64,000 nt of DNA from Dromiciops gliroides (GCF_019393635.1 NC_057862.1:416995669-417059668), one strand, 5' to 3'; counted from the first letter of the stretch, positions 60,501 through 63,401 are shown. Numbers and translations: made by a program. Notes: generated by a model not told the origin, from the letters alone.

Positions 60501-61505
60501 TTATAGTTGGTCATTGGGTTGATCAGAGTTTCTAAGTTTTTCTAAAGTTGTCTTTACTGTGTTGTTGCATAACTTGTTCTCCTGGTTCTGCTCATTTTAC
60601 TTTTCATCAGTTCAGAAAAGCCTTCCCAGGTTTCTTGGAAACCATCCCCTTCAGCCTTTTAGTTTTGATATTCAATGTCAGAAATATATTTTTTAAAAAA
60701 ATGAATGTTAATTATCTTTAGCAACCCAAACTAAAAGTTCTCCTTCATGCAGGTAAACCTTTGGCAAACAGTGAGGCAGAAATAAAGGCTGAGATAAAAT
60801 AATCCTAAGAGTTAAAATGGATGAAGGCTTGGATATTTCAAAATCAGCAGTGCAGTATTAAGCTTAAAAGGCTAAGTAGTCTTGGTCACTTTTGTCTCCA
60901 GAGGAACCTCTAATCATATATTAAATGGTGGAAGTAGAGGTTGTAGGATTACCTGTCTGGGCTGTGGTAAGGGAGATTCTTGTTCAGCTACAGGTTGGAC
61001 TAAATGGCTTCTGAAGTACCTTCTGATTCTGAGGTTCTGTGAGTATAATTGTAAATCCATTTCTCCTACACTATACCAGTCTTTAGATAATTTGAATGCT
61101 AGTATGAATGGCAATTGCAGGGCTTTTTTGTGGGTTTCTTGAAAAAGGCAGTTTTACAGAACTATTGGTTAAATACCACTTCTCCTTCATCTATTTTTCA
61201 GAATAATTATGTAGCATTTTCAAAAATAATTCAAAGAAGTATGATTTAAAAAAATTTTAAGCCTTTAATGTTTCTGTAACATGAAAAAAATGGCTTTGAT
61301 TAAGTAAAAGAAGCAGAATTCATTGCTTTCATTTCAGTGTAAGGTCATTATGAGAGTTACTGATACTAGTTTTATTCTGTTTTAAAAGTAAGAAAGCTTT
61401 TACTTTGGGGTCCAGTTAAATTTCTCTTTCCTGTAGGGACATGAAGACTGGGTGATGGATGTTGCAATTAGCAACAACAGAAAATGGGTTATTTCTGCTT
61501 CAAAG
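10829..61505 (+). CDS. WDR88: WDR88, nine coding exons (5' part of the gene), join(10829..10987,11917..12027,25999..26087,31108..31171,32502..32640,43390..43519,54832..55019,58206..58288,61437..61505)
   Basis: WD repeat-containing protein 88, a presumed protein-interaction scaffold of unknown precise function. The exons join in consistent phase to 344 residues with no stop. After a 53-residue N-terminus come WD40 units: blade 1 (GH 61-62, WD 90-91), blade 2 (WD 133-134), blade 3 (residues 142-176, with ID in place of WD), blade 4 (WD 218-219), blade 5 (WD 261-262), blade 6 (GH 280-281, WD 309-310) and the start of blade 7 (GH 322-323). Phrases such as [25 protein letters not shown] and [12 protein letters not shown] match human WDR88 as I recall it, and GPATCH1 lies upstream as in human. 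The human protein is about 470 residues, so the rest of blade 7 and the C-terminus lie beyond 64000. Introns reach 14 kb, mostly through repeats. Confidence 0.92.
11136..11460 (+). repeat. Diverged GTG-rich minisatellite in WDR88 intron 1
   Basis: Four diverged units share a core close to GTGTGAGGTGTGTGCAGGTG, beginning near 11136, 11250, 11320 and 11384 (spacings 114, 70 and 64 bp). Between cores are CpG-rich spacers. It lies inside the CpG-rich 5' region. Confidence 0.7.
11917..12027 (+). CDS. WDR88: WDR88 coding exon 2 (WD40 blade 1)
   Basis: 111 bp between TTATAG and GTAAGA. 37 codons encode [18 protein letters not shown]... and [11 protein letters not shown]. The GH and the terminal W of the WD pair are present; D is supplied by exon 3. 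Confidence 0.93.
12036..12225 (+). mobile_element. MIR-like SINE abutting the WDR88 exon 2 donor
   Basis: Begins within about 10 bp of the GTAAGA donor: CATGGTGTACTGAAAAGAGCACGG head, TTTGGACAAGCCCC, CGTCTGTTAAATAAAGTGGGG. Confidence 0.6.
12501..12725 (+). mobile_element. SINE with RTE/BovB-like 3' end (MAR1 type)
   Basis: tRNA-like head and body, then CACTCCAGTATCT...GGGGTCATGGAGAATGGGACA...ACTCAACAAT, resembling the BovB (RTE) LINE 3' end. Perfect 11-bp TSD TCTTGGTAGGG at 12490-12500 and 12726-12736. Confidence 0.82.
12928..13079 (-). mobile_element. tRNA-derived SINE
   Basis: Antisense copy with a (TTTG)n tail. The AAGTGTC region is slightly shortened. Confidence 0.92.
14654..14802 (-). 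mobile_element. tRNA-derived SINE
   Basis: Antisense copy with poly-T and AGTGAGGCAATTGGGG at its 3' end. Confidence 0.92.
15067..16144 (+). mobile_element. Candidate old solo LTR (endogenous retrovirus, ERV1-like)
   Basis: Fossil element of about 1.08 kb in sense orientation in WDR88 intron 2. Termini TGT...ACA; flanks CTAC (15063-15066) and TTAC (16145-16148) could be an aged 4-bp duplication. A CCAAT-like motif lies near 15288, an AATAAA near 15778, and a strongly GC/CpG-rich part runs from about 15860 to 16080. Old by its diverged flanks. The boundaries and the solo status are tentative. Confidence 0.5.
16900..17085 (-). mobile_element. MIR-like SINE inside L1
   Basis: Antisense: TTAGAGATCATCCAACCCAATG, CATTTCACAGATTAGGAAAC, TACCTAACCAAGGTTATACAGG, TTCTGCTATACC. 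Confidence 0.6.
17712..17905 (-). mobile_element. MIR-like SINE inside L1
   Basis: Antisense: ACTTTACAAATGTTATCTCATTTG, CACACAGCTAATAAGC, GACTCCAGACC. Confidence 0.65.
18486..18639 (-). mobile_element. tRNA-derived SINE
   Basis: Diverged antisense copy. Perfect 14-bp TSD TATTTATTTTTAAA at 18472-18485 and 18640-18653. Lies between L1 and CR1/L3 fragments. Confidence 0.9.
18655..18862 (-). mobile_element. CR1/L3 LINE fragment
   Basis: Antisense CR1-type phrases: GTCCAACCCCCTGACTAA, CCTCACAAGGCAGCCTATTCC, TTTTTAGCAGCTCTAA. Confidence 0.65.
19055..19303 (+). mobile_element. Probable L2 fragment
   Basis: Resembles the L2 ORF region in sense (GATTTCAACATACTTGATG...CTCTCACTACACTCATAA). Weak. Confidence 0.35.
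19312..19476 (+). mobile_element. hAT-type MITE
   Basis: 165 bp flanked by the perfect 8-bp TSD ATTTAGAT at 19304-19311 and 19477-19484. Shares GGCAACAGTAAAAGGTTATG and the AGAAGCCCTG end with the copy at 9365-9537. Confidence 0.82.
20278..20413 (-). mobile_element. 5'-truncated tRNA-derived SINE
   Basis: The poly-T is followed by a G-run. The copy stops at the TATCCACTGTGC region, so the first ~14 bp of the head are missing. 15-bp TSD CATGATCTTGATTTT at 20263-20277 and 20414-20428. Confidence 0.93.
20466..20635 (+). mobile_element. tRNA-derived SINE
   Basis: Sense copy with a long AAAAC-repeat tail. TSD TCTTCTATTCTT at 20454-20465 and 20636-20647. Confidence 0.95.
21149..21308 (+). mobile_element. 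tRNA-derived SINE
   Basis: Sense copy with an (AAAT)n tail. TSD ATTCAGGTCTT at 21138-21148 and 21309-21319. Confidence 0.95.
21573..21717 (-). mobile_element. tRNA-derived SINE
   Basis: Antisense copy between L2 and L1 sequence. TSD close to CCCTATTTTTTTT, ambiguous in the T-run. Confidence 0.9.
22326..22472 (-). mobile_element. tRNA-derived SINE nested in antisense L1
   Basis: (TTTTG)n tail; the last few bases of the head are missing. TSD AGCCATTTCTC at 22315-22325 and 22473-22483. Splits the L1 3'UTR. Confidence 0.94.
22638..22798 (-). mobile_element. tRNA-derived SINE nested in antisense L1
   Basis: Antisense copy. 13-bp TSD TTTAGTCACTTTT at 22625-22637 and 22799-22811. Confidence 0.95.
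22955..23035 (+). mobile_element. L2 reverse-transcriptase fragment, sense
   Basis: Translates to [17 protein letters not shown], matching the L2-type [16 protein letters not shown] motif. Confidence 0.6.
23237..23468 (+). mobile_element. SINE with RTE/BovB-like 3' end, nested in L2
   Basis: Head AGCAGCTAGGTGGTACAG; the 3' part reads CACTCCAGTACCTTTGCC...GACATGACTGAACAACAACA. Interrupts the antisense L2 at 23070-24110. Confidence 0.82.
23555..23660 (+). mobile_element. Short RTE-tailed retroposon nested in L2
   Basis: 106 bp (GACCTTGCACAGCCCTGCC ... GAATGAAGGACAAACAACAAA) flanked by the perfect TSD GAAAGCCAGGG at 23544-23554 and 23661-23671. Its end resembles RTE-mobilised tails. Family name uncertain. 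Confidence 0.7.
24165..24326 (-). mobile_element. tRNA-derived SINE
   Basis: Antisense copy with a (GTTTT)n tail. 15-bp TSD TCCCCATTACATTTT at 24150-24164 and 24327-24341. Confidence 0.95.
24372..24492 (+). mobile_element. L2 3' tail, sense
   Basis: AACATAAGCTACTTGAGGGCAGGGACTG ... CTTAATAAATATTTATTGAA, the L2 3' terminus. Confidence 0.75.
24559..24717 (+). mobile_element. tRNA-derived SINE
   Basis: Sense copy with an 18-nt poly-A. The flanks TTATGTTCTG and GGTTTTGTTCTG are an imperfect duplication. Confidence 0.93.
25611..25783 (-). mobile_element. tRNA-derived SINE 215 bp upstream of WDR88 exon 3
   Basis: Antisense copy with a small internal deletion near the head. 16-bp TSD TGTTTTCATTTTCTTT at 25595-25610 and 25784-25799. 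Confidence 0.94.
25999..26087 (+). CDS. WDR88: WDR88 coding exon 3
   Basis: 89 bp after TTTGAG, ending AAGAG|GTGACC. It encodes [20 protein letters not shown]... ending in a split Arg codon. It supplies the D of blade 1 and the first strands of blade 2. Acceptor and donor are weaker than the others, but the frame and the HDFE..APISECS similarity to the family fix the exon. Confidence 0.88.
26401..27095 (-). mobile_element. MIR-like SINE split by L2
   Basis: 26401-26505 (GAGATGGAAACTGAGGCCCAGAGG) and 27047-27095 (TCACATAGCTAGTCAATG) are halves of one antisense MIR-like element; L2 occupies the middle. Confidence 0.6.
26506..27046 (-). mobile_element. L2 3' part, antisense
   Basis: AGCATTTATTAAGCACTTACTATATGCC start, GGGAGACAACATGTAAATAAC, GAACATTCTAGGCATGG, GCCATTGGAGTTTAATG. 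Confidence 0.78.
27142..27282 (-). mobile_element. tRNA-derived SINE
   Basis: Antisense copy. TSD TTATCTGACAT/TTATCTTACAT at 27131-27141 and 27283-27293. Confidence 0.93.
27522..27690 (-). mobile_element. L2 3' end, antisense
   Basis: AAACATTCATTTATTACCTGC, GTACTAGGGATACAAAG, GGGAGACAACATGTACATA. Confidence 0.7.
28181..28333 (-). mobile_element. tRNA-derived SINE
   Basis: Antisense copy with an (ATT)n tail. TSD CATCTAGACTTATT (one mismatch) at 28167-28180 and 28334-28347. Confidence 0.94.
28590..28800 (-). mobile_element. L2 internal fragment, antisense
   Basis: GAAAGATTTCATGTAGAAGG, GAGTTCAGAAGGAAACCAGGG, CATTCTAGGAATGAGGGACAG. Confidence 0.6.
28842..29640 (-). mobile_element. L2 3' part, antisense
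   Basis: Long run of L2 phrases. The minus strand also encodes [17 protein letters not shown], close to the RT-downstream L2 motif WMS.RHLKLN.SKTELI. Confidence 0.8.
30040..30135 (+). mobile_element. MIR-type SINE 3' fragment
   Basis: TCTTCATTTATGAAAGGG, GACTAGATTTCTAAG, CCTTTCCAGCTCC. Confidence 0.5.
30164..30321 (+). mobile_element. tRNA-derived SINE
   Basis: Sense copy. TSD AGAAAAGCAGTGGG (one mismatch) at 30150-30163 and 30322-30335. Confidence 0.94.
30620..30845 (+). mobile_element. Old tRNA-derived CORE-SINE-like element
   Basis: AGCATAGTGTAGTGGATGGAGAGCC head, CTGGACAAGTAGCTTCACCTC body and a 3' part like the copy at 6091-6297. Confidence 0.65.
31108..31171 (+). CDS. WDR88: WDR88 coding exon 4 (end of blade 2)
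   Basis: 64 bp between TTTCAG and GTCTGT. It completes Arg and encodes [21 protein letters not shown], with a canonical SYDKT...WD end of a WD40 unit. It finishes in phase 0. Confidence 0.92.
31172..32501 (+). other. WDR88 intron 4
   Basis: Mostly one antisense L2 fragment (31300-32205). The last 300 bp show nothing beyond the polypyrimidine tract and acceptor. Confidence 0.7.
31300..32205 (-). mobile_element. L2 3' part, antisense
   Basis: AAAGATTTGTTGAATATTTG, GAAGGCTTCATAAAGGAGATGG, TCTTGAAAGTCAGGTAGAG, AGGAAGTAGGGAACCAATGAGG. Confidence 0.7.
32502..32640 (+). CDS. WDR88: WDR88 coding exon 5 (degenerate blade 3)
   Basis: 139 bp between TTCCAG and GTAAGA. It encodes [20 protein letters not shown]... 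and ends in a split codon. The blade ends in CVID instead of WD, a degenerate unit also seen in my recollection of the human protein. Confidence 0.92.
33145..33415 (-). mobile_element. MIR SINE, antisense, near full length
   Basis: TAGCATTTATTAAGTTTCTTCTATGGGCCCGGCAC, TTACAGTTATCTCATTTGATC, GAGGTTAAATGATTTTGCCC, CCTCAGG. Confidence 0.75.
34277..35081 (-). mobile_element. 5'-truncated L1 (3'UTR end), antisense
   Basis: 805 bp: GTAAAGATAGTTCTCAACTTT, pyrimidine tract, ATAGTATTCCATTGTATTCATA, CAATCGATGGGCACCCCC. Perfect 16-bp TSD TATAGCAAACTATTTT at 34261-34276 and 35082-35097. Contains a (TA)n-like stretch. Confidence 0.92.
35263..35420 (-). mobile_element. tRNA-derived SINE
   Basis: Antisense copy with a TTTTG tail and a short internal deletion near the 3' end. 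TSD CCATGCATATGTT at 35250-35262 and 35421-35433. Confidence 0.95.
35666..36348 (-). mobile_element. Solo LTR (endogenous retrovirus), antisense
   Basis: Fossil LTR with TG...CA ends. Flanks TGAGAG (35660-35665) and TAAGAG (36349-36354) are a 6-bp duplication with one mismatch. On the minus strand a TATATAA lies near 35790 and AATAAA motifs near 35720-35745, in the order expected of an LTR. A young SINE sits inside. A 6-bp duplication suggests an ERV2-like integrase; tentative. Confidence 0.7.
36139..36287 (-). mobile_element. tRNA-derived SINE nested in a solo LTR
   Basis: Antisense copy. Short TSD CTGAAG at 36131-36136 and 36288-36293. It splits the LTR at 35666-36348, so it is younger than the LTR. 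Confidence 0.92.
36638..36823 (-). mobile_element. tRNA-derived SINE
   Basis: Antisense copy with a long interrupted GTT/T tail. TSD CCTGGAGTATTTT at 36625-36637 and 36824-36836. Confidence 0.95.
37358..37590 (+). mobile_element. SINE with RTE/BovB-like 3' end, nested in L2
   Basis: Old copy. The 3' part (AGTATCTTTGCCAAGAAACC ... CATGGAGTCATGAAGAGTAGGACA ... AACAATAACAA) shows the RTE tail. Confidence 0.8.
38037..38199 (+). mobile_element. tRNA-derived SINE nested in antisense L2
   Basis: Sense copy with a double A-rich tail. The flanks AGAGTGATAT and AGAGTGACAT duplicate L2 sequence. Confidence 0.94.
38484..38982 (+). mobile_element. Solo LTR (endogenous retrovirus, ERV1-like), sense
   Basis: Fossil LTR of 499 bp with inverted ends TGTGATG/CATCACA and a perfect 4-bp duplication GAAG (38480-38483, 38983-38986). 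CCAAT near 38703, TTAAAAAG near 38753 and AATAAA near 38905 give the sense orientation. Inserted into L2. Looks whole as a solo LTR. Confidence 0.88.
39720..40466 (-). mobile_element. Rearranged L1 fragment, antisense
   Basis: 39720-40300 holds ORF2-type sequence (GATCCACCTCTCTATTTCTTAG, CAGTACCAGGTTGTTTTGATAA, in antisense). The right end, TGCCATCTTGGCTCCACCCC, is the complement of a typical L1 5' start. The middle of L1 is absent. Confidence 0.6.
40026..40098 (+). mobile_element. 5'-truncated SINE nested in antisense L1
   Basis: Only the last third (CTAGCTGTGTGACCCTGGGC to poly-A) is present. TSD CAAAAGCTTGGATC at 40012-40025 and 40099-40112. Confidence 0.9.
41285..41450 (+). mobile_element. 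MIR-like SINE
   Basis: GGAGACTTGGGTTCGATTTTTC, GGGATGAGACTAGTTGG, CCTCTTCTAGCTC. Confidence 0.55.
41533..42208 (-). mobile_element. 5'-truncated L1 (3'UTR end), antisense
   Basis: Very similar to the L1 at 34277-35081. TSD AAGCCTTTTCTT at 41521-41532 and 42209-42220. A young SINE is nested inside. Confidence 0.92.
41966..42120 (-). mobile_element. tRNA-derived SINE nested in antisense L1
   Basis: Antisense copy. The flanks CAACACTCAATG and CAACACTTAATG are the TSD within the L1 3'UTR. A C-run lies at the head junction. Confidence 0.93.
42321..42466 (+). mobile_element. tRNA-derived SINE
   Basis: Sense copy. TSD GGTATTGCATG/GGCATTGCATG at 42310-42320 and 42467-42477. Confidence 0.95.
42732..42980 (+). 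mobile_element. 5'-truncated L1 3' stub, sense
   Basis: 249 bp: (TA/TG)n, ATCAGATAACCTGCTGTG, purine tract and A-rich tail, the reverse of the 3' ends at 34277 and 41533. TSD AAAGTTGGCATGAC at 42718-42731 and 42981-42994. Confidence 0.9.
42755..42842 (+). repeat. (TATG/TA)n microsatellite within an L1 3' stub
   Basis: Alternating pyrimidine-purine tract TATGTATG...TGTGTGTATATATATA. Grown from the L1 3'UTR. Confidence 0.85.
43025..43300 (+). mobile_element. MIR SINE, sense, near full length
   Basis: GAGTGGCACAGGTTTGAACTT, CACATTTACTAGTTG, ACTTATTGTAAAATGAGGC, GGATTGTTGTGAGGATCAAATGAG, TTAAAGCACTTTCTAAATG. Ends about 90 bp before exon 6. Confidence 0.75.
43390..43519 (+). CDS. WDR88: WDR88 coding exon 6 (blade 4)
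   Basis: 130 bp between TCTTAG and GTAAGA. It encodes [20 protein letters not shown]... [17 protein letters not shown], with the first and last codons split. A complete WD40 unit with terminal WD. Confidence 0.93.
43555..43960 (+). mobile_element. Old tRNA-derived CORE-SINE-like element split by a young SINE
   Basis: GGCATAGTGGATATAGAGG head and a 3' part AGTTGCAGAACAGGTATTGATC. The young SINE at 43687-43832 interrupts it. Confidence 0.65.
43687..43832 (-). mobile_element. tRNA-derived SINE nested in an older SINE
   Basis: Antisense copy. 17-bp TSD AGCTCTCTATGATTTTT at 43670-43686 and 43833-43849, inside the older element at 43555-43960. Confidence 0.94.
44395..44965 (-). mobile_element. 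CR1/L3 LINE, antisense
   Basis: CAGAGTTTGAAGGGACCAGAG, CTCATTCCACTTTTGGATAG, TCTTCTTCAGGCTAAATAACCC, GGACTCGAGACCCCTCAC, the CR1/L3 3' order. Confidence 0.78.
45008..45538 (-). mobile_element. Solo LTR (endogenous retrovirus, ERV1-like)
   Basis: Fossil LTR of 531 bp with ends TGTGAG...ACCACA and a perfect 4-bp duplication CTAA (45004-45007, 45539-45542). On the minus strand an AATAAA lies near 45115 and a TTAAAAGG near 45390, suggesting antisense orientation; a plus-strand TATAAAA near 45213 leaves some doubt. The middle is CpG-rich. It sits at a junction between CR1/L3 and L2 sequence. Confidence 0.82.
45816..45966 (-). mobile_element. tRNA-derived SINE nested in L2
   Basis: Antisense copy. 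Perfect 15-bp TSD GATTCTATCACTCTT at 45801-45815 and 45967-45981. Confidence 0.95.
46060..46495 (-). mobile_element. Old L1 3' end, antisense, nested in L2
   Basis: TTAGTTCCAAATTCTATCCCTCC, CCCTCCCTCCCC, AGCAATCAGATATAGG, TTTTCCTGTTTCTGCTCACTTC. The flanks ATGGTATACTTTTAA / TGATATACTTTTAA may be the TSD. Confidence 0.75.
46758..46911 (-). mobile_element. tRNA-derived SINE nested in L2
   Basis: Antisense copy. TSD CCTCTCATTCATTTC (one mismatch) at 46743-46757 and 46912-46926. Confidence 0.95.
47002..47170 (-). mobile_element. tRNA-derived SINE nested in L2
   Basis: Antisense copy with a (GTTT)n tail. TSD AGTAGTGACTTTT at 46989-47001 and 47171-47183. Confidence 0.95.
48166..48325 (+). mobile_element. 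tRNA-derived SINE, first of a same-site pair
   Basis: Starts with a long G-run, then CACCTAGGTGGCCCAGTGG. TSD AAGAGTAATGAT at 48154-48165 and 48326-48337. Confidence 0.94.
48338..48476 (+). mobile_element. tRNA-derived SINE, second of a same-site pair
   Basis: Sense copy missing the GACACTT segment. Flanked by AAGAGTAATGAT at 48326-48337 and 48477-48488, the same duplication that flanks its neighbour. Confidence 0.94.
48489..48740 (-). mobile_element. MIR SINE inside CR1/L3, antisense
   Basis: ATATGGCATTTTAAGGTTTAT, ACACATCTATTATCTCATTTCACCC, TTATAGATAAGCAAACTGAGGC, GGATTTGAACTCAGC. Confidence 0.75.
49980..50205 (-). mobile_element. SINE with RTE/BovB-like 3' end
   Basis: Antisense: TGTGTCTGACTCTTCATCACCCCATGG, then TTTGCCATTTCCTTCTCCAG, then a tRNA-like body and head. 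The first part is the complement of a BovB-like tail. Confidence 0.8.
51349..51499 (+). mobile_element. tRNA-derived SINE
   Basis: Sense copy starting GGAGCAGCTAGGTGGCACAG. The flanking A/T-rich sequence makes the TSD uncertain. Confidence 0.92.
51820..51980 (+). mobile_element. tRNA-derived SINE
   Basis: Sense copy with a two-part A tail. TSD AAAAACACATTGCTTT at 51804-51819 and 51981-51996. Confidence 0.95.
52120..52274 (-). mobile_element. tRNA-derived SINE (cluster member)
   Basis: Antisense copy with a C-run at the head end. TSD TTCAATCACTTTTTTT at 52104-52119 and 52275-52290. Confidence 0.93.
52289..52457 (-). mobile_element. tRNA-derived SINE (cluster member)
   Basis: Antisense copy. 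CAATCACTTTT recurs on its right (52458-52468), so it used the target duplicated by its left neighbour. Confidence 0.92.
52483..52640 (+). mobile_element. tRNA-derived SINE (cluster member)
   Basis: Sense copy with an A-rich tail. It faces the antisense copies on both sides. Confidence 0.92.
52657..52805 (-). mobile_element. tRNA-derived SINE (cluster member)
   Basis: Antisense copy with a (TTTA)n tail. The head ends CTAGCTACC. Confidence 0.92.
52838..53000 (+). mobile_element. tRNA-derived SINE (cluster member)
   Basis: Sense copy. TSD AATAAAAACTA at 52827-52837 and 53001-53011. Confidence 0.94.
53660..53897 (-). mobile_element. SINE with RTE/BovB-like 3' end
   Basis: Antisense: ATGTCCAATTCTTCATGATGCCATGG..., TTCTTGGCAAAGATACTGG, then body and head complement (CCACTGAACCACTTAGCTG). 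Confidence 0.8.
53905..54185 (+). mobile_element. L2 3' tail, sense, split by a SINE
   Basis: GGTCAAAGGGAAGGACCATGTC then, after the SINE, TTTTGTATCTTTTTCAG and GAGGTACTGAATAAATGTTG. Confidence 0.6.
53964..54107 (-). mobile_element. tRNA-derived SINE nested in an L2 3' end
   Basis: Antisense copy. TSD CTTATTTGTTTTT (one mismatch) at 53951-53963 and 54108-54120. Confidence 0.94.
54340..54440 (+). mobile_element. L2 fragment, sense
   Basis: AAACACAGATCTGATCTTATG, CCAACTCCAGTGGCTTCCTAATGCC, a typical L2 ORF2 C-terminal stretch. Confidence 0.65.
54456..54526 (+). repeat. (TCTA)n microsatellite
   Basis: About 17 near-perfect TCTA units, a likely length-variable tract, about 305 bp before WDR88 exon 7. 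Confidence 0.95.
54832..55019 (+). CDS. WDR88: WDR88 coding exon 7 (blade 5 and first half of blade 6)
   Basis: 188 bp between TTTCAG and GTAAGT. It contains [17 protein letters not shown]..., DKTLKIWDV, and then [15 protein letters not shown], which opens blade 6. Phase 1 at both ends fits the neighbouring exons. Confidence 0.94.
55265..55955 (+). mobile_element. L2 LINE, ORF2 C-terminal part and 3' end, sense
   Basis: Encodes [20 protein letters not shown] and [12 protein letters not shown], as in L2 ORF2. It ends at the L2 3' tail CCTTGAGGTCTTTGTATC ... CTAAATGCTTG. Confidence 0.78.
56355..56578 (-). mobile_element. MIR-like SINE, antisense
   Basis: GATAAATGCTTTACAATTATTATCTC, AACCCTGGGAAGAAACTGAGGC, TTTGAACTCAGG, CTGTCCACTGAGCCCCCAAGC. 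Confidence 0.65.
57335..57560 (-). mobile_element. L2 3' end, antisense
   Basis: TTCATTCAATAACCATTTATTAAGAACC, CTGTGTAGGTAGTGGGCAAG. Confidence 0.6.
58206..58288 (+). CDS. WDR88: WDR88 coding exon 8 (end of blade 6)
   Basis: 83 bp between TTTCAG and GTATTG. It encodes [20 protein letters not shown]... CTLK, with SGAYDK..VWD closing blade 6. Ends in phase 0. Confidence 0.93.
58698..58854 (-). mobile_element. tRNA-derived SINE nested in antisense L2
   Basis: Antisense copy. TSD TAGCAAAACTTTT at 58685-58697 and 58855-58867. Confidence 0.95.
59183..59332 (+). mobile_element. tRNA-derived SINE nested in antisense L2
   Basis: Sense copy. TSD AAGAAGTGTGGG (one mismatch) at 59171-59182 and 59333-59344. 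Confidence 0.94.
59865..60075 (+). mobile_element. MIR-like SINE (degraded)
   Basis: CCATTTCCCCATCTGTAAAAAC, GGGTTGGACTCAGC, CCTTCCAGCTCCAAG. Confidence 0.55.
60235..60690 (-). mobile_element. Old L1 3' end, antisense
   Basis: Same order as other L1 3' ends: pyrimidine tract, AAACTGTATAGCCAAACAACAC, TTGTTCTCCTGGTTCTGCTC, AGTTCAGAAAAGCC. Confidence 0.65.
61437..61505 (+). CDS. WDR88: WDR88 coding exon 9 (start of blade 7)
   Basis: 69 bp between CTGTAG and GTAAAA. It encodes [17 protein letters not shown]... ISASK in phase 0. A following exon (family sequence DRT.RLWN) should lie past the window edge. Confidence 0.93.
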
Positions 61506-62261
61506 GTAAAACTTACAAATATTTCATTGATTCCAAATCTCTATTGCATTAGCTTATATATACATATTTTTTTTCCTGTCAAGAAAATTCCTTTCAGAGC
61601 AGGTAGGACAACTAATGCAGAGGCTTAATTTTAATACAGACTAGTGGGGAGAGAGCAGATGAGCTTTTTGGTTGGAAAAATCTACTGCAGAGTCAGTGAA
61701 GAACTCTGAGTCTCCTTATACCTATAAATTCAATCCACAGTTGAGGAGATGATATAGAAGCTAGACTTGTTGTGTAATTAAGAAAACAACTGAATTCTCT
61801 AGAAAATTACTGAATCTTTCCAAGAATCTTTGCAGTGGGGAAAATTCTAAGATATTAATTTAGGTCTGTATAAACATGTCTTGCTTTGGACAGGTAGCAA
61901 AAGGAGGGACTCAATTCAGTTAAACTTAGCAAGTATTCATTAAATATCTACTATGTGCAAAGCACTGTACTAGGTTGGTGCTGGGGATACAAAGACAAAA
62001 GCAATGAAACAGTCCTTTTCCCTTGTAACAATTAAGGTGCAAAGTTCTGAGGTAAGGAAAGGGGACATTCTAGGTATGGGAAAAATCCATCCTGTGCAAA
62101 GACACAGATACAGGAGATGGAATGCCATGTATAGAAATTAGGAAGGAAGCAAGGTTGTCTGTAATGTATCAGGCATGAGAGAGAGCAATGGGAATTGAGT
62201 CTGCAAAGTTAGGGTGGACCCAGTTTAAATGCTAAAGGGCTTTAAATACTAAATAGAAGGG

Positions 62262-62367
62262 GGCAGCTAGGTGGTGCAGTGGATAAAGTACTGGCCCTGG
62301 ATTCAGGAGGACCTGAGTTCAAATCCAGCCTCAGACACTTGACACTTACTAGTTGTGTGACCCTGGA
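62262..62367 (+). mobile_element. tRNA-derived SINE lacking its 3' end
   Basis: Sense copy with an intact head but ending at TGTGTGACCCTGG, with no tail and no TSD. It joins directly to L2 sequence. Confidence 0.9.
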
Positions 62368-63233
62368 ACAGGGAATGACATGGTAATTGTGCTTTAGAAA
62401 TTTCAATTTGGCAGTTGTGTGGAAGATGGATGTGAGAGGAGAAAGATTGGAAGACACGAAACCAATAAGGAGACTACTGCAGTTGTAGTTGAGGTGAGAA
62501 GTGATGAAAACCTTAAGTAGAGTGGTAGTCTTATGAATGGAGAAAAGGGGAGAGATAAGAAATGCTGTGAAGGTAGAATCCGTAAGACCTAGAATGTTGC
62601 TTGTGGAGAGTAAGGAAGAGTTTAGGATAACTCTTAGGTTGCAAACCTGGCTGACTAGGAAGGTGGTATCCTTAAAAGAAATTGGGAAGTTAAGAAGAAG
62701 GATGGATTTTGGAGTAAAGTCCCAGTTTGAACATGTTAATTTTGCAATGTCTATAGAAAATATAGGTAAGGCTATCTGACAGGTAGTTGGTAATGTAAGA
62801 ATGGAGCTAAGGAGACAGATGAAAGCTGGTTATGTGGATTTGGAAGTCATCTGCAGAGATATGATAACTGAACCTATGGAAGCTCCTGAGGTTCCTGAGA
62901 AAGGAGCAGTCTCAATATAGAACAACTGGGTTATACCCACACTTAAGGGGATGAGCATGAATGATGATCCCACAAATAAGAAAGAGAAGGAGAATTCAAA
63001 CAGTTAAGAAGAGTACCAAGAAACAGTGGTGTCATGGAATCCAAGGAAGGAAAGAATGTTTAAGAGGAGTGGATGTTCAATAAAGTAAAAAACTGCAGAG
63101 AGCTCAAGGAAGATAAAAAAATCTTTAGGGCTTTTCATAGTTCCTAGAACATAATAGGCATTTAATAAAGGCCTGTTTGATCGATCTAGCAGTAGTTAAG
63201 AGATTATTGGTAACTTTGGAGGGTGAAGGTTCT

Positions 63234-63401
63234 TTTCTTTCCTTGCTTTCTTTCTTCCTTTCTTTTTTTTTGTGGGGCAGTGAGGGTTAAGTGACTTGCC
63301 CAGGGTCACACAGCTAGTGTCAAGTGTCTGAGGTCAAATTTGAACTCAGGTCCTCCTGAATCCAGGGCTGGTGCTTTATCTACTGCACCACCTAGCTGCC
63401 C
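63234..63401 (-). mobile_element. tRNA-derived SINE nested in antisense L2
   Basis: Antisense copy with a CTTT-rich tail. 17-bp TSD TGGAGGGTGAAGGTTCT (one mismatch) at 63217-63233 and 63402-63418. Confidence 0.95.

Larger units (their letters stand above)
58289..61436 (+). other. WDR88 intron 8
   Basis: Antisense L2 with two SINEs, a MIR-like element and an old L1 3' end. 59561-59864 and 60700-61436 are unassigned, apart from an old SINE-like piece near 60910-61040. Confidence 0.65.

Noticed and set aside
8535-62457. A recurrent peptide ([20 protein letters not shown]...) in dozens of frames
   Set aside because: It is the antisense translation of the SINE body, not a protein family.
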